This document shows, piece after piece, positions 1 through 6,675 of a stretch of 8,664 nt of DNA; positions within the stretch are counted from its first letter, which is position 1, and the number at the start of each line of letters is the position of its first letter. Under the pieces are notes generated by a model, which made no database searches, was not told the DNA's origin, and saw nothing but the letters and a program-made list of their open reading frames with translations. Source of the DNA: Lachnospiraceae bacterium (GTDB lineage Bacteria; Bacillota; Clostridia; Lachnospirales; Lachnospiraceae); assembly GCA_017473665.1 (NCBI GenBank), contig JAFUKK010000060.1, positions 1-8,664 on the forward strand, written 5' to 3'. A program made the translations under genes and the position numbers.

Positions 1-1249
1 CCCGGGAAATACGTTCAAACTCCTCCTTTAACGTAACACTGCGTTGCTCATACATCTCCCAGGTCTTATTTCTTCTTTCCAATTCTCCCGTAGCTTCTGT
101 CAGGTCTTTCTTCCGTGAGGCTTGCGTCTGGCACAACAGACTCAGATTCTCATAACTGGTTCTCTTTTGGCGATACAAAGGAATCTCTTGTGACAGGAGT
201 GTCATTTCCTCCCGTCTGGAGTTTAATTGTTCTAATTGCTCTTTCTTTCGCTCTAATTCTGTATTGGCTCTCTCCAACTCCAGTTTCAGCTCCTGTGCCA
301 GGACCCTACGCCGGTTTTGCTCTTCCGCAAGCGCTTCCATTCTGTCAAAGATAGGACGCAGCTGCTCTGCACATTTGGCCAATGCCCGCTTTTCCAACCG
401 CTTCACTTGAATATCTTCCTGTGTCTCCAACACCTGCAATTCTTCCTCCAACTGATGCATCCGGGAAAATGCCTTGCCCAGGTCCTTTTCCTGCTCCAAT
501 GCCTGCTTACGCCCTTCGTAACCCAAGCGCAGATATTCCTGCTCCCAATCTGCCAGTTGCTCTTCCAGGCAGGCAATCTGCTCCTGAAACTCCTGTAAGC
601 TGCCGCATTCCTCTTCCCCCAGGCTACGAAGCATATTCTCCCGCAGGTCCTTCAGCTTATTCAAACGTGCATCCGCATGGGCATAAAAATAATCCGCCAG
701 CTTCTGCCACTTATCCACACCAAAGATACGCATCAGTATCTTTTCCTTTTCATCAGAACCGCTGGTAAGAAGCTTTTCAAACTGCCCCTGAGGCAACACA
801 ATGACCTGACGGAACTGATCATAATCCAGACCAATCAGATCTTTTGCCAAAGCATCCATATCACCCTTTTTACAGTTTTCAAAGAGCGGTTCAAAGACCC
901 CCTCCTGATTTTGCTTATAGGCATTCTGGGCGGTGGTCAGATTTTTACGCTTGCATTCCAGCCGTCTTTCAAAACGATAGCATGCCCCTTGTATCTCAAA
1001 GGTAAATTCCACGAAAGTATCCTGTCCCCAGTCACTCTGCCGACAACGCAGGGCTTCCAGTTCATCCCGCATATTACCGGAACTTTTACCATATAAAGCA
1101 AAGGTCATGGCATCCAAAATCATGGTCTTGCCGCTGCCGGTTTCACCACAGATTAGAAACAGCCCCTTATCCCAAAGCTGAGCAAAATCAATTTCCTGAC
1201 AGTCCTTATAAGGTCCAAAGGCTGCAAATTTCAAATAAAGAGGTCTCAT
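1..1249 (-). CDS. sbcC: Exonuclease SbcCD, ATPase subunit SbcC (N-terminal part; continues past the left edge)
   Basis: SbcC is the Rad50-like SMC-family ATPase that pairs with SbcD to cleave DNA hairpins and process double-strand ends in the cytoplasm. I translated the minus strand from ATG at 1249; the frame stays open to the window edge, giving the first 416 residues of a family usually near 1000. The Walker A loop GETGSGKT lies at residues 35-42, and the Q-loop QVIVLPQGQF at 148-157. From roughly residue 180 the protein becomes Glu/Lys/Leu/Gln-rich with heptad character, the first arm of the long coiled coil. The zinc hook, second arm and Walker B half are outside the window. The start overlaps the sbcD stop as ATGA. 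Its ribosome binding site AAAGGAGGT lies inside the end of sbcD, about 10 nt upstream, so the two are probably translationally coupled. No frameshift was found. Confidence 0.95.
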   Translation of the reverse strand, partial: MRPLYLKFAAFGPYKDCQEIDFAQLWDKGLFLICGETGSGKTMILDAMTFALYGKSSGNMRDELEALRCRQSDWGQDTFVEFTFEIQGACYRFERRLECKRKNLTTAQNAYKQNQEGVFEPLFENCKKGDMDALAKDLIGLDYDQFRQVIVLPQGQFEKLLTSGSDEKEKILMRIFGVDKWQKLADYFYAHADARLNKLKDLRENMLRSLGEEECGSLQEFQEQIACLEEQLADWEQEYLRLGYEGRKQALEQEKDLGKAFSRMHQLEEELQVLETQEDIQVKRLEKRALAKCAEQLRPIFDRMEALAEEQNRRRVLAQELKLELERANTELERKKEQLEQLNSRREEMTLLSQEIPLYRQKRTSYENLSLLCQTQASRKKDLTEATGELERRNKTWEMYEQRSVTLKEEFERISR

Positions 1250-2403
1250 CCTTCTGCCACCTCCTTTTCATAATCAGCCAAAGCCTCCCGGAATAACTGT
1301 AAAAAATGCTCTCCCGGCTCCTGCAGATTGGTATCCATAAAATACCGTTTGAATACCTCCATGGGGTCTGCCTCCCGGCATTCCAATTCCTCCAAAGTCA
1401 TGGTAATCCGGGAATCCTCCTGCTCAAAATGCTTTCCTGCTACCTCCAGCACATTGGGGTACACCTCCTGCAATGCGGCAAAAGTTTCCATCCCCACATG
1501 GATGTCCTCCACCTCCAGGCGCACGTAGCCCTGCCGCTGACGTTCTGTAATCCCCTGTACATTTATCAATTGTTCGAAATCTCCGCGCAAAGTAATCCTG
1601 TCATGTAAGGGCTCCAGGGGTATTATTTGTAACCCTTTCTTTATATTTATGACACTAGTGTCAATTATCGTCACGCTCTTCTCCTGTTTCTCCTCTTTGC
1701 CAAAGGAATAGGGCATAGGCGTACCGCTGTACCTGATATTCTCTCCGGGATTCTGGGGCCCGTGAATATGCCCCAGGGCCACATAATCAAAATCCCTGAA
1801 CACCCGGGCACTGACTGCTGCCGCAGTGCCCACCTCTGCGGAACGGTCACTGACAGATGTCTCCGCACCCACCACAAAAGCATGGGCCACCAAAATATGC
1901 TTCCTATCCGGACGAAAGCTCTCCCTCATCCGACTACATACCAACTCATAGGCTTGCTCCAAGGTCTGCAAATCCTCTGCCTGCTCCGGATACAGACTTC
2001 GTACCTTTTCCAAAGAAAACCAAGGCAACAGGTAAAAATCCGTATCTCCCAGTGCAATGGGCTCCATTTCTCTTTGCAGGGTGCCGGTAATGTAGAGACC
2101 TGCTTTTTGCAAAAGTACACTACAGGAAGCCAGTCTCTCCCCGCCGTCATGGTTACCTGCCACCAACAATACGGGCACTCCCAAGGTGCCACAAATATCC
2201 GTCATAGCCCGATCATACAAGGCCATGGCTGAGGCAGATGCCACACTCCTGTCGAATACATCCCCCGCCAGCAGCACTGCCTCCACCTGTTCCCGGCTGA
2301 TAATATCCTTTATCTGTTCAATAAAATACTCCTGGTCCTCCCGGATATCCCGGCCACGAAAGGCCATTCCCAGGTGCCAGTCCGATGTATGCAATACCTT
2401 CAT
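1246..2403 (-). CDS. sbcD: Exonuclease SbcCD, nuclease subunit SbcD
   Basis: SbcD is the Mre11-like metallophosphoesterase nuclease of the SbcCD complex. The 385-aa product has the calcineurin-like metal-binding motifs in order: DWHLG (D8, H10), GDVFDRS (D48), GNHDGG (N84, H85, D86), AHAF (H174) and GHIH (H212, H214). The rest forms the usual capping domain, and the length is normal for the family. The start at 2403 is preceded by GGGGAGG. A sigma-A promoter sits upstream at 2499-2527, giving a leader of about 90 nt. That leader contains a small GC-rich hairpin (GCGGC at 2429-2433 pairing with GCCGC at 2440-2444) just ahead of the ribosome binding site. sbcD is the first gene of the sbcDC operon and is divergent from the MerR-methyltransferase gene. 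Family assignment is secure. Confidence 0.97.
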   Translation of the reverse strand: MKVLHTSDWHLGMAFRGRDIREDQEYFIEQIKDIISREQVEAVLLAGDVFDRSVASASAMALYDRAMTDICGTLGVPVLLVAGNHDGGERLASCSVLLQKAGLYITGTLQREMEPIALGDTDFYLLPWFSLEKVRSLYPEQAEDLQTLEQAYELVCSRMRESFRPDRKHILVAHAFVVGAETSVSDRSAEVGTAAAVSARVFRDFDYVALGHIHGPQNPGENIRYSGTPMPYSFGKEEKQEKSVTIIDTSVINIKKGLQIIPLEPLHDRITLRGDFEQLINVQGITERQRQGYVRLEVEDIHVGMETFAALQEVYPNVLEVAGKHFEQEDSRITMTLEELECREADPMEVFKRYFMDTNLQEPGEHFLQLFREALADYEKEVAEG

Positions 2404-2498
2404 GGGTCCTCCCCTTTTCTTTCAATTAGCGGCTGTCCGGCCGCCTCATATGCTGTGCAACTCTACAGTTCCCTTTCGCGCTCTCTATCAATATCATC

Positions 2499-2527
2499 AT
2501 TGTACCTTTACGAAACTTCTAAGTCAA
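2499..2527 (-). promoter_or_regulatory. Sigma-A promoter for sbcDC
   Basis: Read on the minus strand, TTGACT (-35, 2522-2527) is followed after exactly 17 bp by TACAAT (-10, 2499-2504). Transcription would start near 2492. On the plus strand the two hexamers appear as AGTCAA and ATTGTA. The -35 box is 20 bp from the -35 box of the divergent MerR-methyltransferase promoter, so regulators bound there could affect both. Confidence 0.75.
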
Positions 2528-2547
2528 ACCTTTCCCTCATCTTCTCC

Positions 2548-2576
2548 TTGCCATTACGTTACGTCACCTTTATAAT
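2548..2576 (+). promoter_or_regulatory. Sigma-A promoter for the MerR-methyltransferase gene
   Basis: TTGCCA (2548-2553), a 17-bp spacer and a perfect TATAAT (2571-2576) form a near-consensus promoter. The distal spacer carries CGTCACCTTT directly before the -10. The same block is found in the rmlABC promoter at 4612-4642; the two promoters match at 24 of 29 aligned positions plus two single-base gaps. Transcription would start near 2583, leaving a leader of about 95 nt. Confidence 0.75.
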
Positions 2577-2582
2577 GAAACT

Positions 2583-2676
2583 ATATTTTCAATCAACTGT
2601 CACAGAAATGGATGGTAGTCCTATTCGAAAGACACTTTGTTCATCCCCTGCGACAACCATGTGAAAAGGAGTACCT
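2583..2676 (+). promoter_or_regulatory. Leader of the MerR-methyltransferase mRNA with possible RBS-hiding pairing and short upstream ORFs
   Basis: GTAGTCCT (2615-2622) can pair with AGGAGTAC (2667-2674), which contains the ribosome binding site, with a single G-G mismatch. Competing short pairings exist: GGATG (2610-2614) with CATCC (2642-2646), and ATGGT (2612-2616) with ACCAT (2656-2660). Two short ORFs begin next to the anti-RBS segment. One is ATG 2608 to TGA 2664 (18 aa). The other is ATG 2612 to TGA 2680 (22 aa), whose stop overlaps the main start as ATGA. Neither has a clear ribosome binding site. The arrangement resembles translational attenuation but may be coincidental. Confidence 0.3.
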
Positions 2677-3849
2677 ATGAAATTACCCGGTTACTATTCC
2701 TCCGGACAGTTCGCCAAAAAAGCTCAGGTGAGTCTGCGGACAGTCCGCTTTTATGACAAGAAAAATATATTAAAACCCGCCTATGTGAATCCTAACGGAG
2801 CCCGTTTTTACACGGACACTGATTTTGTGCGCCTGCAACAGATTCTACTCCTGAAATATCTGGGTTTTTCCCTGGATGAGATTCGGGAAATGGTCATCGA
2901 TGAACACTTCCTCCTGAGCAACCTTCACATCCAAAAAAAGCTTGTCCAGGAACGTATAGAGCAGATGCAGCAGGTTATGGGAGCACTGGATGATGCTACC
3001 CGGGCACTGGAAACCGATAACGCAATCAACTGGAGTAGTATGCTGGAGTTGATTCATTTGACGGGTATGGAGCAAAGTCTGAAAAACCAATATCTCAATG
3101 CCAACAATATCTCTGCCCGCATCCGCCTGCACACAGATTACTCCCTGAATAAACAGGGCTGGTTTCTCGGGATTTATGAGCAATGCAACATCCAAGAAAA
3201 CATGCGCATCCTGGAAATCGGATGCGGTAACGGCGCTCTATGGATGGACCATCTGGAGACTTTACCCCGGAAAGTATCTATTGTACTTTCCGACATTTCC
3301 GAGGGTATGATCCGTGATGTCCGCCGTAATATTGGCGAAGAACATCCGGCCTTTTCCTATGCCGCTTTTGATTGCCAGCAGATTCCCTATCCGGATGAAA
3401 GCTTTGATTTGGTAATCGCAGGACATGTTTTATTTTACTGTGGAGACCTTCAGGCGGCTTGTGCAGAAATTCACAGAGTATTAAAGCCCGGGGGTAAACT
3501 CATCTGCAGTACTTACGGCACCCGCCACATGCAGGAAATTACCAAACTGGTGCAGGCCTTTGATGCAAGAATCGTCCTCAGTAGTGAAGCATTGTATGAA
3601 AGCTTTGGTCTGGGAAATGGCGAAGATATTTTAGGCTTGCATTTCCACAAGATTGAAAAAAGGCTCTATGAGGATGCTATTATTATTGATAGAGCGGAAC
3701 CCTTAATAGAATACATTCTCTCCTGCCACGGCAACCAAAATCAGATTTTATTGGACCGATATGCAGATTTCCGTAGTTTTGTGGAACAGAAAGTAAACCC
3801 GGCGTTTCATATTACCAAGGAAGCGGGGATTTTTATTTGTATTAAATAA
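2677..3849 (+). CDS. MerR-family transcriptional regulator fused to a class I SAM-dependent methyltransferase
   Basis: The 390-aa protein has two parts. Residues 5-75 form a MerR DNA-binding domain: a helix-turn-helix around QFAKKAQVSLRTVRFYD, a wing with N-x-x-GARFY, then LLLKYLGFSLDEI. Residues 76-115 form the helical dimerisation segment. A linker (about 116-170) contains LHTDYSLNKQGW, typical of Firmicutes methyltransferases. The catalytic core starts with motif I LEIGCGNGALW (179-189), followed by the acidic LSDIS (204-208), FDLVIAGHVLFY (243-254) and RVLKPGGKL (267-275). The C-terminus has an EPLIEYIL segment and ends ITKEAGIFICIK. The start is fixed by AAAAGGAG just upstream. The methyl acceptor and the DNA target cannot be read from sequence. 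The gene is divergent from sbcDC and faces the toxin-antitoxin pair. By MerR precedent it should act at its own promoter, with substrate or SAM binding possibly altering DNA binding (inference). Confidence 0.85.
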   Translation: MKLPGYYSSGQFAKKAQVSLRTVRFYDKKNILKPAYVNPNGARFYTDTDFVRLQQILLLKYLGFSLDEIREMVIDEHFLLSNLHIQKKLVQERIEQMQQVMGALDDATRALETDNAINWSSMLELIHLTGMEQSLKNQYLNANNISARIRLHTDYSLNKQGWFLGIYEQCNIQENMRILEIGCGNGALWMDHLETLPRKVSIVLSDISEGMIRDVRRNIGEEHPAFSYAAFDCQQIPYPDESFDLVIAGHVLFYCGDLQAACAEIHRVLKPGGKLICSTYGTRHMQEITKLVQAFDARIVLSSEALYESFGLGNGEDILGLHFHKIEKRLYEDAIIIDRAEPLIEYILSCHGNQNQILLDRYADFRSFVEQKVNPAFHITKEAGIFICIK

Positions 3850-3915
3850 TATTTTTGTGGATTTTTTCAGACTAAATCGAAAAATTACTTTTTGAACTTG
3901 TAGATGAGGGATATA

Positions 3916-4161
3916 TTATTTTATTTCTCCCCAGTAATCAATGGTTTCCTGTGGAGTTGTGTCTATACCAAACAGCACCCACAAGAAATCTTCTTTTTCA
4001 TTGTATATATCTATGATCCTTATACAATCACTTTCTATTTTATAAAACACGTAGTTTTTTGCCACAAATATGTACCGATAATCGGATGTCACTCCAAACA
4101 TTTGCTCTTTTAGCGAACGGAGCTTATCCGCAGCATCGGGCGTATATTCTATTTTCCTCAA
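3916..4161 (-). CDS. RelE/ParE-family toxin, apparently internally shortened
   Basis: The 81-aa product has the start and end of a type II RelE/ParE-like toxin. An N-terminal strand and helix (IEYTPDAADKLRSLK, residues 4-18) are followed almost at once by the core strands, DYRYIFVAKNYVFYKI (27-42) and CIRIIDIYNEKEDFLWVLFG (46-65), and a QETIDYW tail. In the family as I know it, about 28-33 residues of helix lie between these parts (around residues 20-21 here), and full-length relatives are near 110 aa. An in-frame deletion is therefore likely and activity is doubtful. The start codon is TTG at 4161, overlapping the antitoxin stop as TTGA and preceded by GGGGGTG. This implies coupled, low-level translation. 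The gene converges on the MerR-methyltransferase gene across a 66-bp AT-rich gap with no convincing terminator. Confidence 0.7.
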   Translation of the reverse strand: MRKIEYTPDAADKLRSLKEQMFGVTSDYRYIFVAKNYVFYKIESDCIRIIDIYNEKEDFLWVLFGIDTTPQETIDYWGEIK

Positions 4162-4478
4162 TCTGACACCCCCAATTCCCGTTCAAGGTCATCGGCAGAA
4201 ATCCAACCTTCTTTGTCAGCTCGCTCCTCGGCTCTCTTTAAATCCAATAGCAATATTGCCAGCGCCTGCTCACGTAATGCTTCCTTGCTATTGCGTGTAA
4301 CCAGAAAGGGTAAACCCTCTACATTAATAGATTGTTGGATAAACGTGTTGAATGCATCTGTCAGGGTCATCCCGGTTCTGGCATAAATCTCTTCAACAGT
4401 CTTTTTTATTTCAGAATTTATTCTTACTTGAAATGTGGAATCCTTAGGTGCCATTGCAACATTTAAAGGTTCTACCAT
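4158..4478 (-). CDS. RelB/DinJ-family antitoxin
   Basis: This is a 106-aa RelB/DinJ-like antitoxin. It should have an N-terminal ribbon-helix-helix DNA-binding and dimerisation region and a C-terminal toxin-binding segment. The visible signature is TFQVRINSEIKKTVEEI, then GMTLTDAFNTFIQQ and EGLPF, the usual DinJ order. The C-terminal half is charged and helical and ends with GWISADDLERELGV. I chose ATG 4478 over the in-frame ATG at 4487: the ribosome binding site GAAGGAG directly abuts 4487 but sits 9 nt from 4478, and the predicted transcript starts near 4495. It is the first gene of the antitoxin-toxin operon and has its own promoter and candidate operator. If the toxin is defective, this may be a solitary antitoxin that still acts as a repressor. 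Confidence 0.85.
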   Translation of the reverse strand: MVEPLNVAMAPKDSTFQVRINSEIKKTVEEIYARTGMTLTDAFNTFIQQSINVEGLPFLVTRNSKEALREQALAILLLDLKRAEERADKEGWISADDLERELGVSD

Positions 4479-4501
4479 AGTAATCATCTCCTTCTAAATT
4501 T

Positions 4502-4531
4502 AATATAGCATTCCGCCTTTTCTTTTGTCAA
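4502..4531 (-). promoter_or_regulatory. Promoter of the antitoxin-toxin operon
   Basis: On the minus strand a perfect -35 TTGACA (4526-4531) is followed after 18 bp by TATATT (4502-4507). Transcription would start near 4495, immediately before the antitoxin ribosome binding site, so the leader is very short. Confidence 0.75.
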
Positions 4532-4541
4532 TACATTGTCA
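4526..4541. promoter_or_regulatory. Candidate operator for antitoxin autoregulation
   Basis: TGTCAATACATTGTCA is an imperfect 16-bp palindrome (12 of 16 positions symmetric) that covers the antitoxin -35 box. Read on the minus strand it also contains two TGACAA copies 11 bp apart, about one helical turn, as expected for paired ribbon-helix-helix dimers. RelB-type antitoxins commonly repress their own promoters from such sites. Binding itself is inferred. Confidence 0.4.
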
Positions 4542-4611
4542 TTACGCCAATTAATTCTTCCATTTAGCCCCCGAATAAAAATAAAGAATTCCTTAATATT
4601 GAAAAAAGTAC

Positions 4612-4642
4612 TTGAAGATGACCTTGCGTCACCTTTTATAAT
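4612..4642 (+). promoter_or_regulatory. Promoter of the rmlABC operon, 19-bp spacer
   Basis: TTGAAG (4612-4617) and a perfect TATAAT (4637-4642) are separated by 19 bp, longer than the 17-bp optimum and typical of MerR-activated promoters. The spacer contains TGAC-cttgc-GTCA and then ACCTTT, closely matching the promoter at 2548-2576. The leader of about 70 nt includes a 6-bp hairpin (CAAAGG 4669-4674 with CCTTTG 4682-4687) without a following T run, so it is not a terminator. Confidence 0.65.
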
Positions 4643-4720
4643 ACATTCATAGGCTACAAAGCAACATGCAAAGGATACCTTCCTTTGGTACATACTAGAT
4701 TCATAATAGGAGGATTTTAC

Positions 4721-5617
4721 ATGAAAGGTATTATTTTAGCTGGTGGCTCCGGCACCCGTCTGTACCCCCTGACTATGGTAACTTCCAAACAGTTACTTCC
4801 CATTTACGATAAACCCATGATCTACTATCCCATGTCCGTGCTGATGAATGCAGGCATCCGGGATATCCTGATCATCTCCACTCCCCAGGACACTCCCCGT
4901 TTTCAGGAGCTGCTTAAGGATGGTCACCAATTCGGTGTGAACCTGTCCTATGCTGTCCAGCCCAGTCCTGACGGATTGGCACAGGCCTTTATCATCGGCG
5001 CAGACTTCATCGGTGACGATACTGTAGCTATGGTGCTGGGTGACAATATTTTTGCAGGCCACGGCCTGAAAAAGCGCCTGCGCTCCGCTGTGGAGAACGC
5101 AGAGGGAGGCAAGGGTGCTACCGTATTCGGCTACTATGTGGATGACCCGGAGCGTTTCGGTATCGTGGAATTCAATGCGGAGGGTAAAGCCATCTCCATC
5201 GAGGAGAAGCCCGCAAAACCCAAGAGCAATTACTGCGTCACCGGCCTGTACTTTTACGATAATAAAGTAGTGGAATATGCCAAGAATCTGAAACCCTCTG
5301 CCCGAGGCGAGCTGGAAATCACCGATTTGAACCGTATCTACTTAGAGCAGGATCAGTTAAACGTGGAGCTGCTGGGGCAGGGCTTTACCTGGCTGGATAC
5401 CGGTACCCATGAGAGTCTGGTAGACGCCACCAACTTCGTCAAAACAGTAGAACAGCATCAGCATCGAAAGATTGCCTGTCTGGAAGAAATTGCTTACTTA
5501 AACGGCTGGATTACCCAGGATGATGTACTGAAGGTCTATGAAGTACTGAAAAAGAATCAATACGGCCAGTATCTGAAGGATGTACTGGACGGCAAATACA
5601 GAGAACAGCTTTATTAG
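4721..5617 (+). CDS. rmlA: Glucose-1-phosphate thymidylyltransferase
   Basis: RmlA (RfbA) joins dTTP and glucose-1-phosphate to give dTDP-glucose, the first step of dTDP-L-rhamnose synthesis. The 298-aa length is normal. Residues 5-18 carry the nucleotide-binding loop [14 protein letters not shown], followed by [16 protein letters not shown] (22-37, with K23). Further signatures are [10 protein letters not shown] (80-89), the metal and sugar site LGDN (D108), EEKPxxPKSN (161-170, with K163) and WLDTGTH (224-230, with D226). The C-terminal segment ends [20 protein letters not shown] 4721 is chosen because AGGAGG lies just upstream and the protein then starts MKGIILAGG like its relatives. An in-frame ATG at 4685 would add 12 unconserved residues and lacks a ribosome binding site. 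It is the first gene of the operon, 17 bp ahead of rmlB. Confidence 0.96.
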   Translation: MKGIILAGGSGTRLYPLTMVTSKQLLPIYDKPMIYYPMSVLMNAGIRDILIISTPQDTPRFQELLKDGHQFGVNLSYAVQPSPDGLAQAFIIGADFIGDDTVAMVLGDNIFAGHGLKKRLRSAVENAEGGKGATVFGYYVDDPERFGIVEFNAEGKAISIEEKPAKPKSNYCVTGLYFYDNKVVEYAKNLKPSARGELEITDLNRIYLEQDQLNVELLGQGFTWLDTGTHESLVDATNFVKTVEQHQHRKIACLEEIAYLNGWITQDDVLKVYEVLKKNQYGQYLKDVLDGKYREQLY

Positions 5618-5634
5618 AAAAGGAGAACTTAATC

Positions 5635-6654
5635 ATGAATATTATTGTCACCGGCGGTGCCGGATTTATCGGAAGCAACTTTATTTTTCATATGTTAAAA
5701 AAATACCCTGATTACCGCATTATTTGCCTTGACTGTCTGACCTATGCAGGTAATCTGTCCACTCTGGCTCCCGTAATGGATAACCCTAACTTCCGTTTTG
5801 TAAAGGAATCCATCACCGACAGAGAGGCCGTATACAAACTGTTTGAGGAAGAACATCCCGATATGGTAGTAAACTTTGCAGCAGAAAGCCATGTGGACCG
5901 TTCCATTGAGAACCCTGAGGTATTCCTGGACACCAATATTAAAGGTACCGCAGTGCTGATGGATGCCTGTCGCAAGTACGGTATCAAACGTTATCATCAG
6001 GTATCCACTGATGAGGTATACGGGGACCTGCCCCTGGACCGACCGGACCTGTTTTTCACCGAGGAAACCCCCATCCATACCAGCAGCCCCTACAGTTCTT
6101 CCAAGGCCGGCGCGGACTTACTGGTACAGGCATATCACAGAACCTACGGTCTGCCCGTAACCATCAGCCGTTGTTCCAACAATTACGGACCTTATCACTT
6201 CCCTGAGAAGCTGATTCCCCTGATGATTGCCAACGCACTGAACGACAAGCCCCTGCCCGTGTACGGAGAAGGCTTAAATGTACGTGACTGGCTGTATGTG
6301 GAGGACCACTGCAAGGCTATCGACCTGATTATCCACAAGGGCCGTGTGGGCGAGGTATATAATATCGGCGGCCACAATGAGATGAAGAATATTGATATCG
6401 TGAAAATCATCTGCAAAGAACTGGGTAAGCCCGAAAGCCTCATTACTTATGTAACCGATAGAAAGGGACACGATATGCGTTATGCCATCGACCCTACCAA
6501 GATTCACAACGAGCTGGGCTGGCTTCCTGAGACCATGTTTGCAGACGGCATCAAGAAAACCATCCAGTGGTATTTGGATAATAAGGAATGGTGGGAGACC
6601 ATCATTTCCGGAGAGTACCAGAACTACTATGAGAAAATGTATGGCAACCGCTAA
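5635..6654 (+). CDS. rmlB: dTDP-glucose 4,6-dehydratase
   Basis: RmlB (RfbB) converts dTDP-glucose to dTDP-4-keto-6-deoxyglucose using bound NAD, the second step of the rhamnose pathway. This extended short-chain dehydrogenase is 339 aa, normal for the family. The NAD-binding GGAGFIGS lies at residues 7-14. The active-site STDEVYG at 124-130 supplies T125, D126 and E127, and the Y153-x3-K157 pair is in SPYSSSKAGADLL. RCSNNYGPYHFPEKLIP (179-195) and the later NVRDWLYVEDHCKAI are family hallmarks. The ribosome binding site AAAAGGAG fills most of the 17-bp gap after rmlA. The 65-bp gap to rmlC contains a strong hairpin. Confidence 0.97.
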   Translation: MNIIVTGGAGFIGSNFIFHMLKKYPDYRIICLDCLTYAGNLSTLAPVMDNPNFRFVKESITDREAVYKLFEEEHPDMVVNFAAESHVDRSIENPEVFLDTNIKGTAVLMDACRKYGIKRYHQVSTDEVYGDLPLDRPDLFFTEETPIHTSSPYSSSKAGADLLVQAYHRTYGLPVTISRCSNNYGPYHFPEKLIPLMIANALNDKPLPVYGEGLNVRDWLYVEDHCKAIDLIIHKGRVGEVYNIGGHNEMKNIDIVKIICKELGKPESLITYVTDRKGHDMRYAIDPTKIHNELGWLPETMFADGIKKTIQWYLDNKEWWETIISGEYQNYYEKMYGNR

Positions 6655-6675
6655 CTGATTACAAGAAAGGATATT

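Noticed and set aside
115..1096. Several plus-strand ORFs of 79-139 codons
   Set aside because: They are antisense to the continuous sbcC reading frame, show no recognisable domains, and have low-complexity Leu/Phe/Pro-rich products typical of shadow frames.
1306..2664. Plus- and minus-strand ORFs overlapping sbcD and its upstream region
   Set aside because: sbcD has complete catalytic motifs in its own frame; the others are out-of-frame shadows without ribosome binding sites or domain signatures.
3860..3885. AT-only inverted repeat (TTTTTTC ... GAAAAA) after the MerR-methyltransferase stop as a terminator
   Set aside because: The stem has almost no GC pairs, has a 10-nt loop, and no T tract follows on either strand; it is too weak to call.
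4484..4693. A 69-codon minus-strand ORF covering the gap between the antitoxin gene and rmlA
   Set aside because: It runs through the antitoxin promoter and the rmlA promoter, has no ribosome binding site and no family features.
5234..5244. Another GCGTCACC match inside rmlA as a third copy of the shared promoter motif
   Set aside because: It is coding sequence (encoding Cys-Val-Thr-Gly), with no -10 or -35 context and no match beyond the core.
5695..6507. Minus-strand ORFs of 77-127 codons inside rmlB
   Set aside because: They are antisense to a complete, well-conserved rmlB frame and have no recognisable product.
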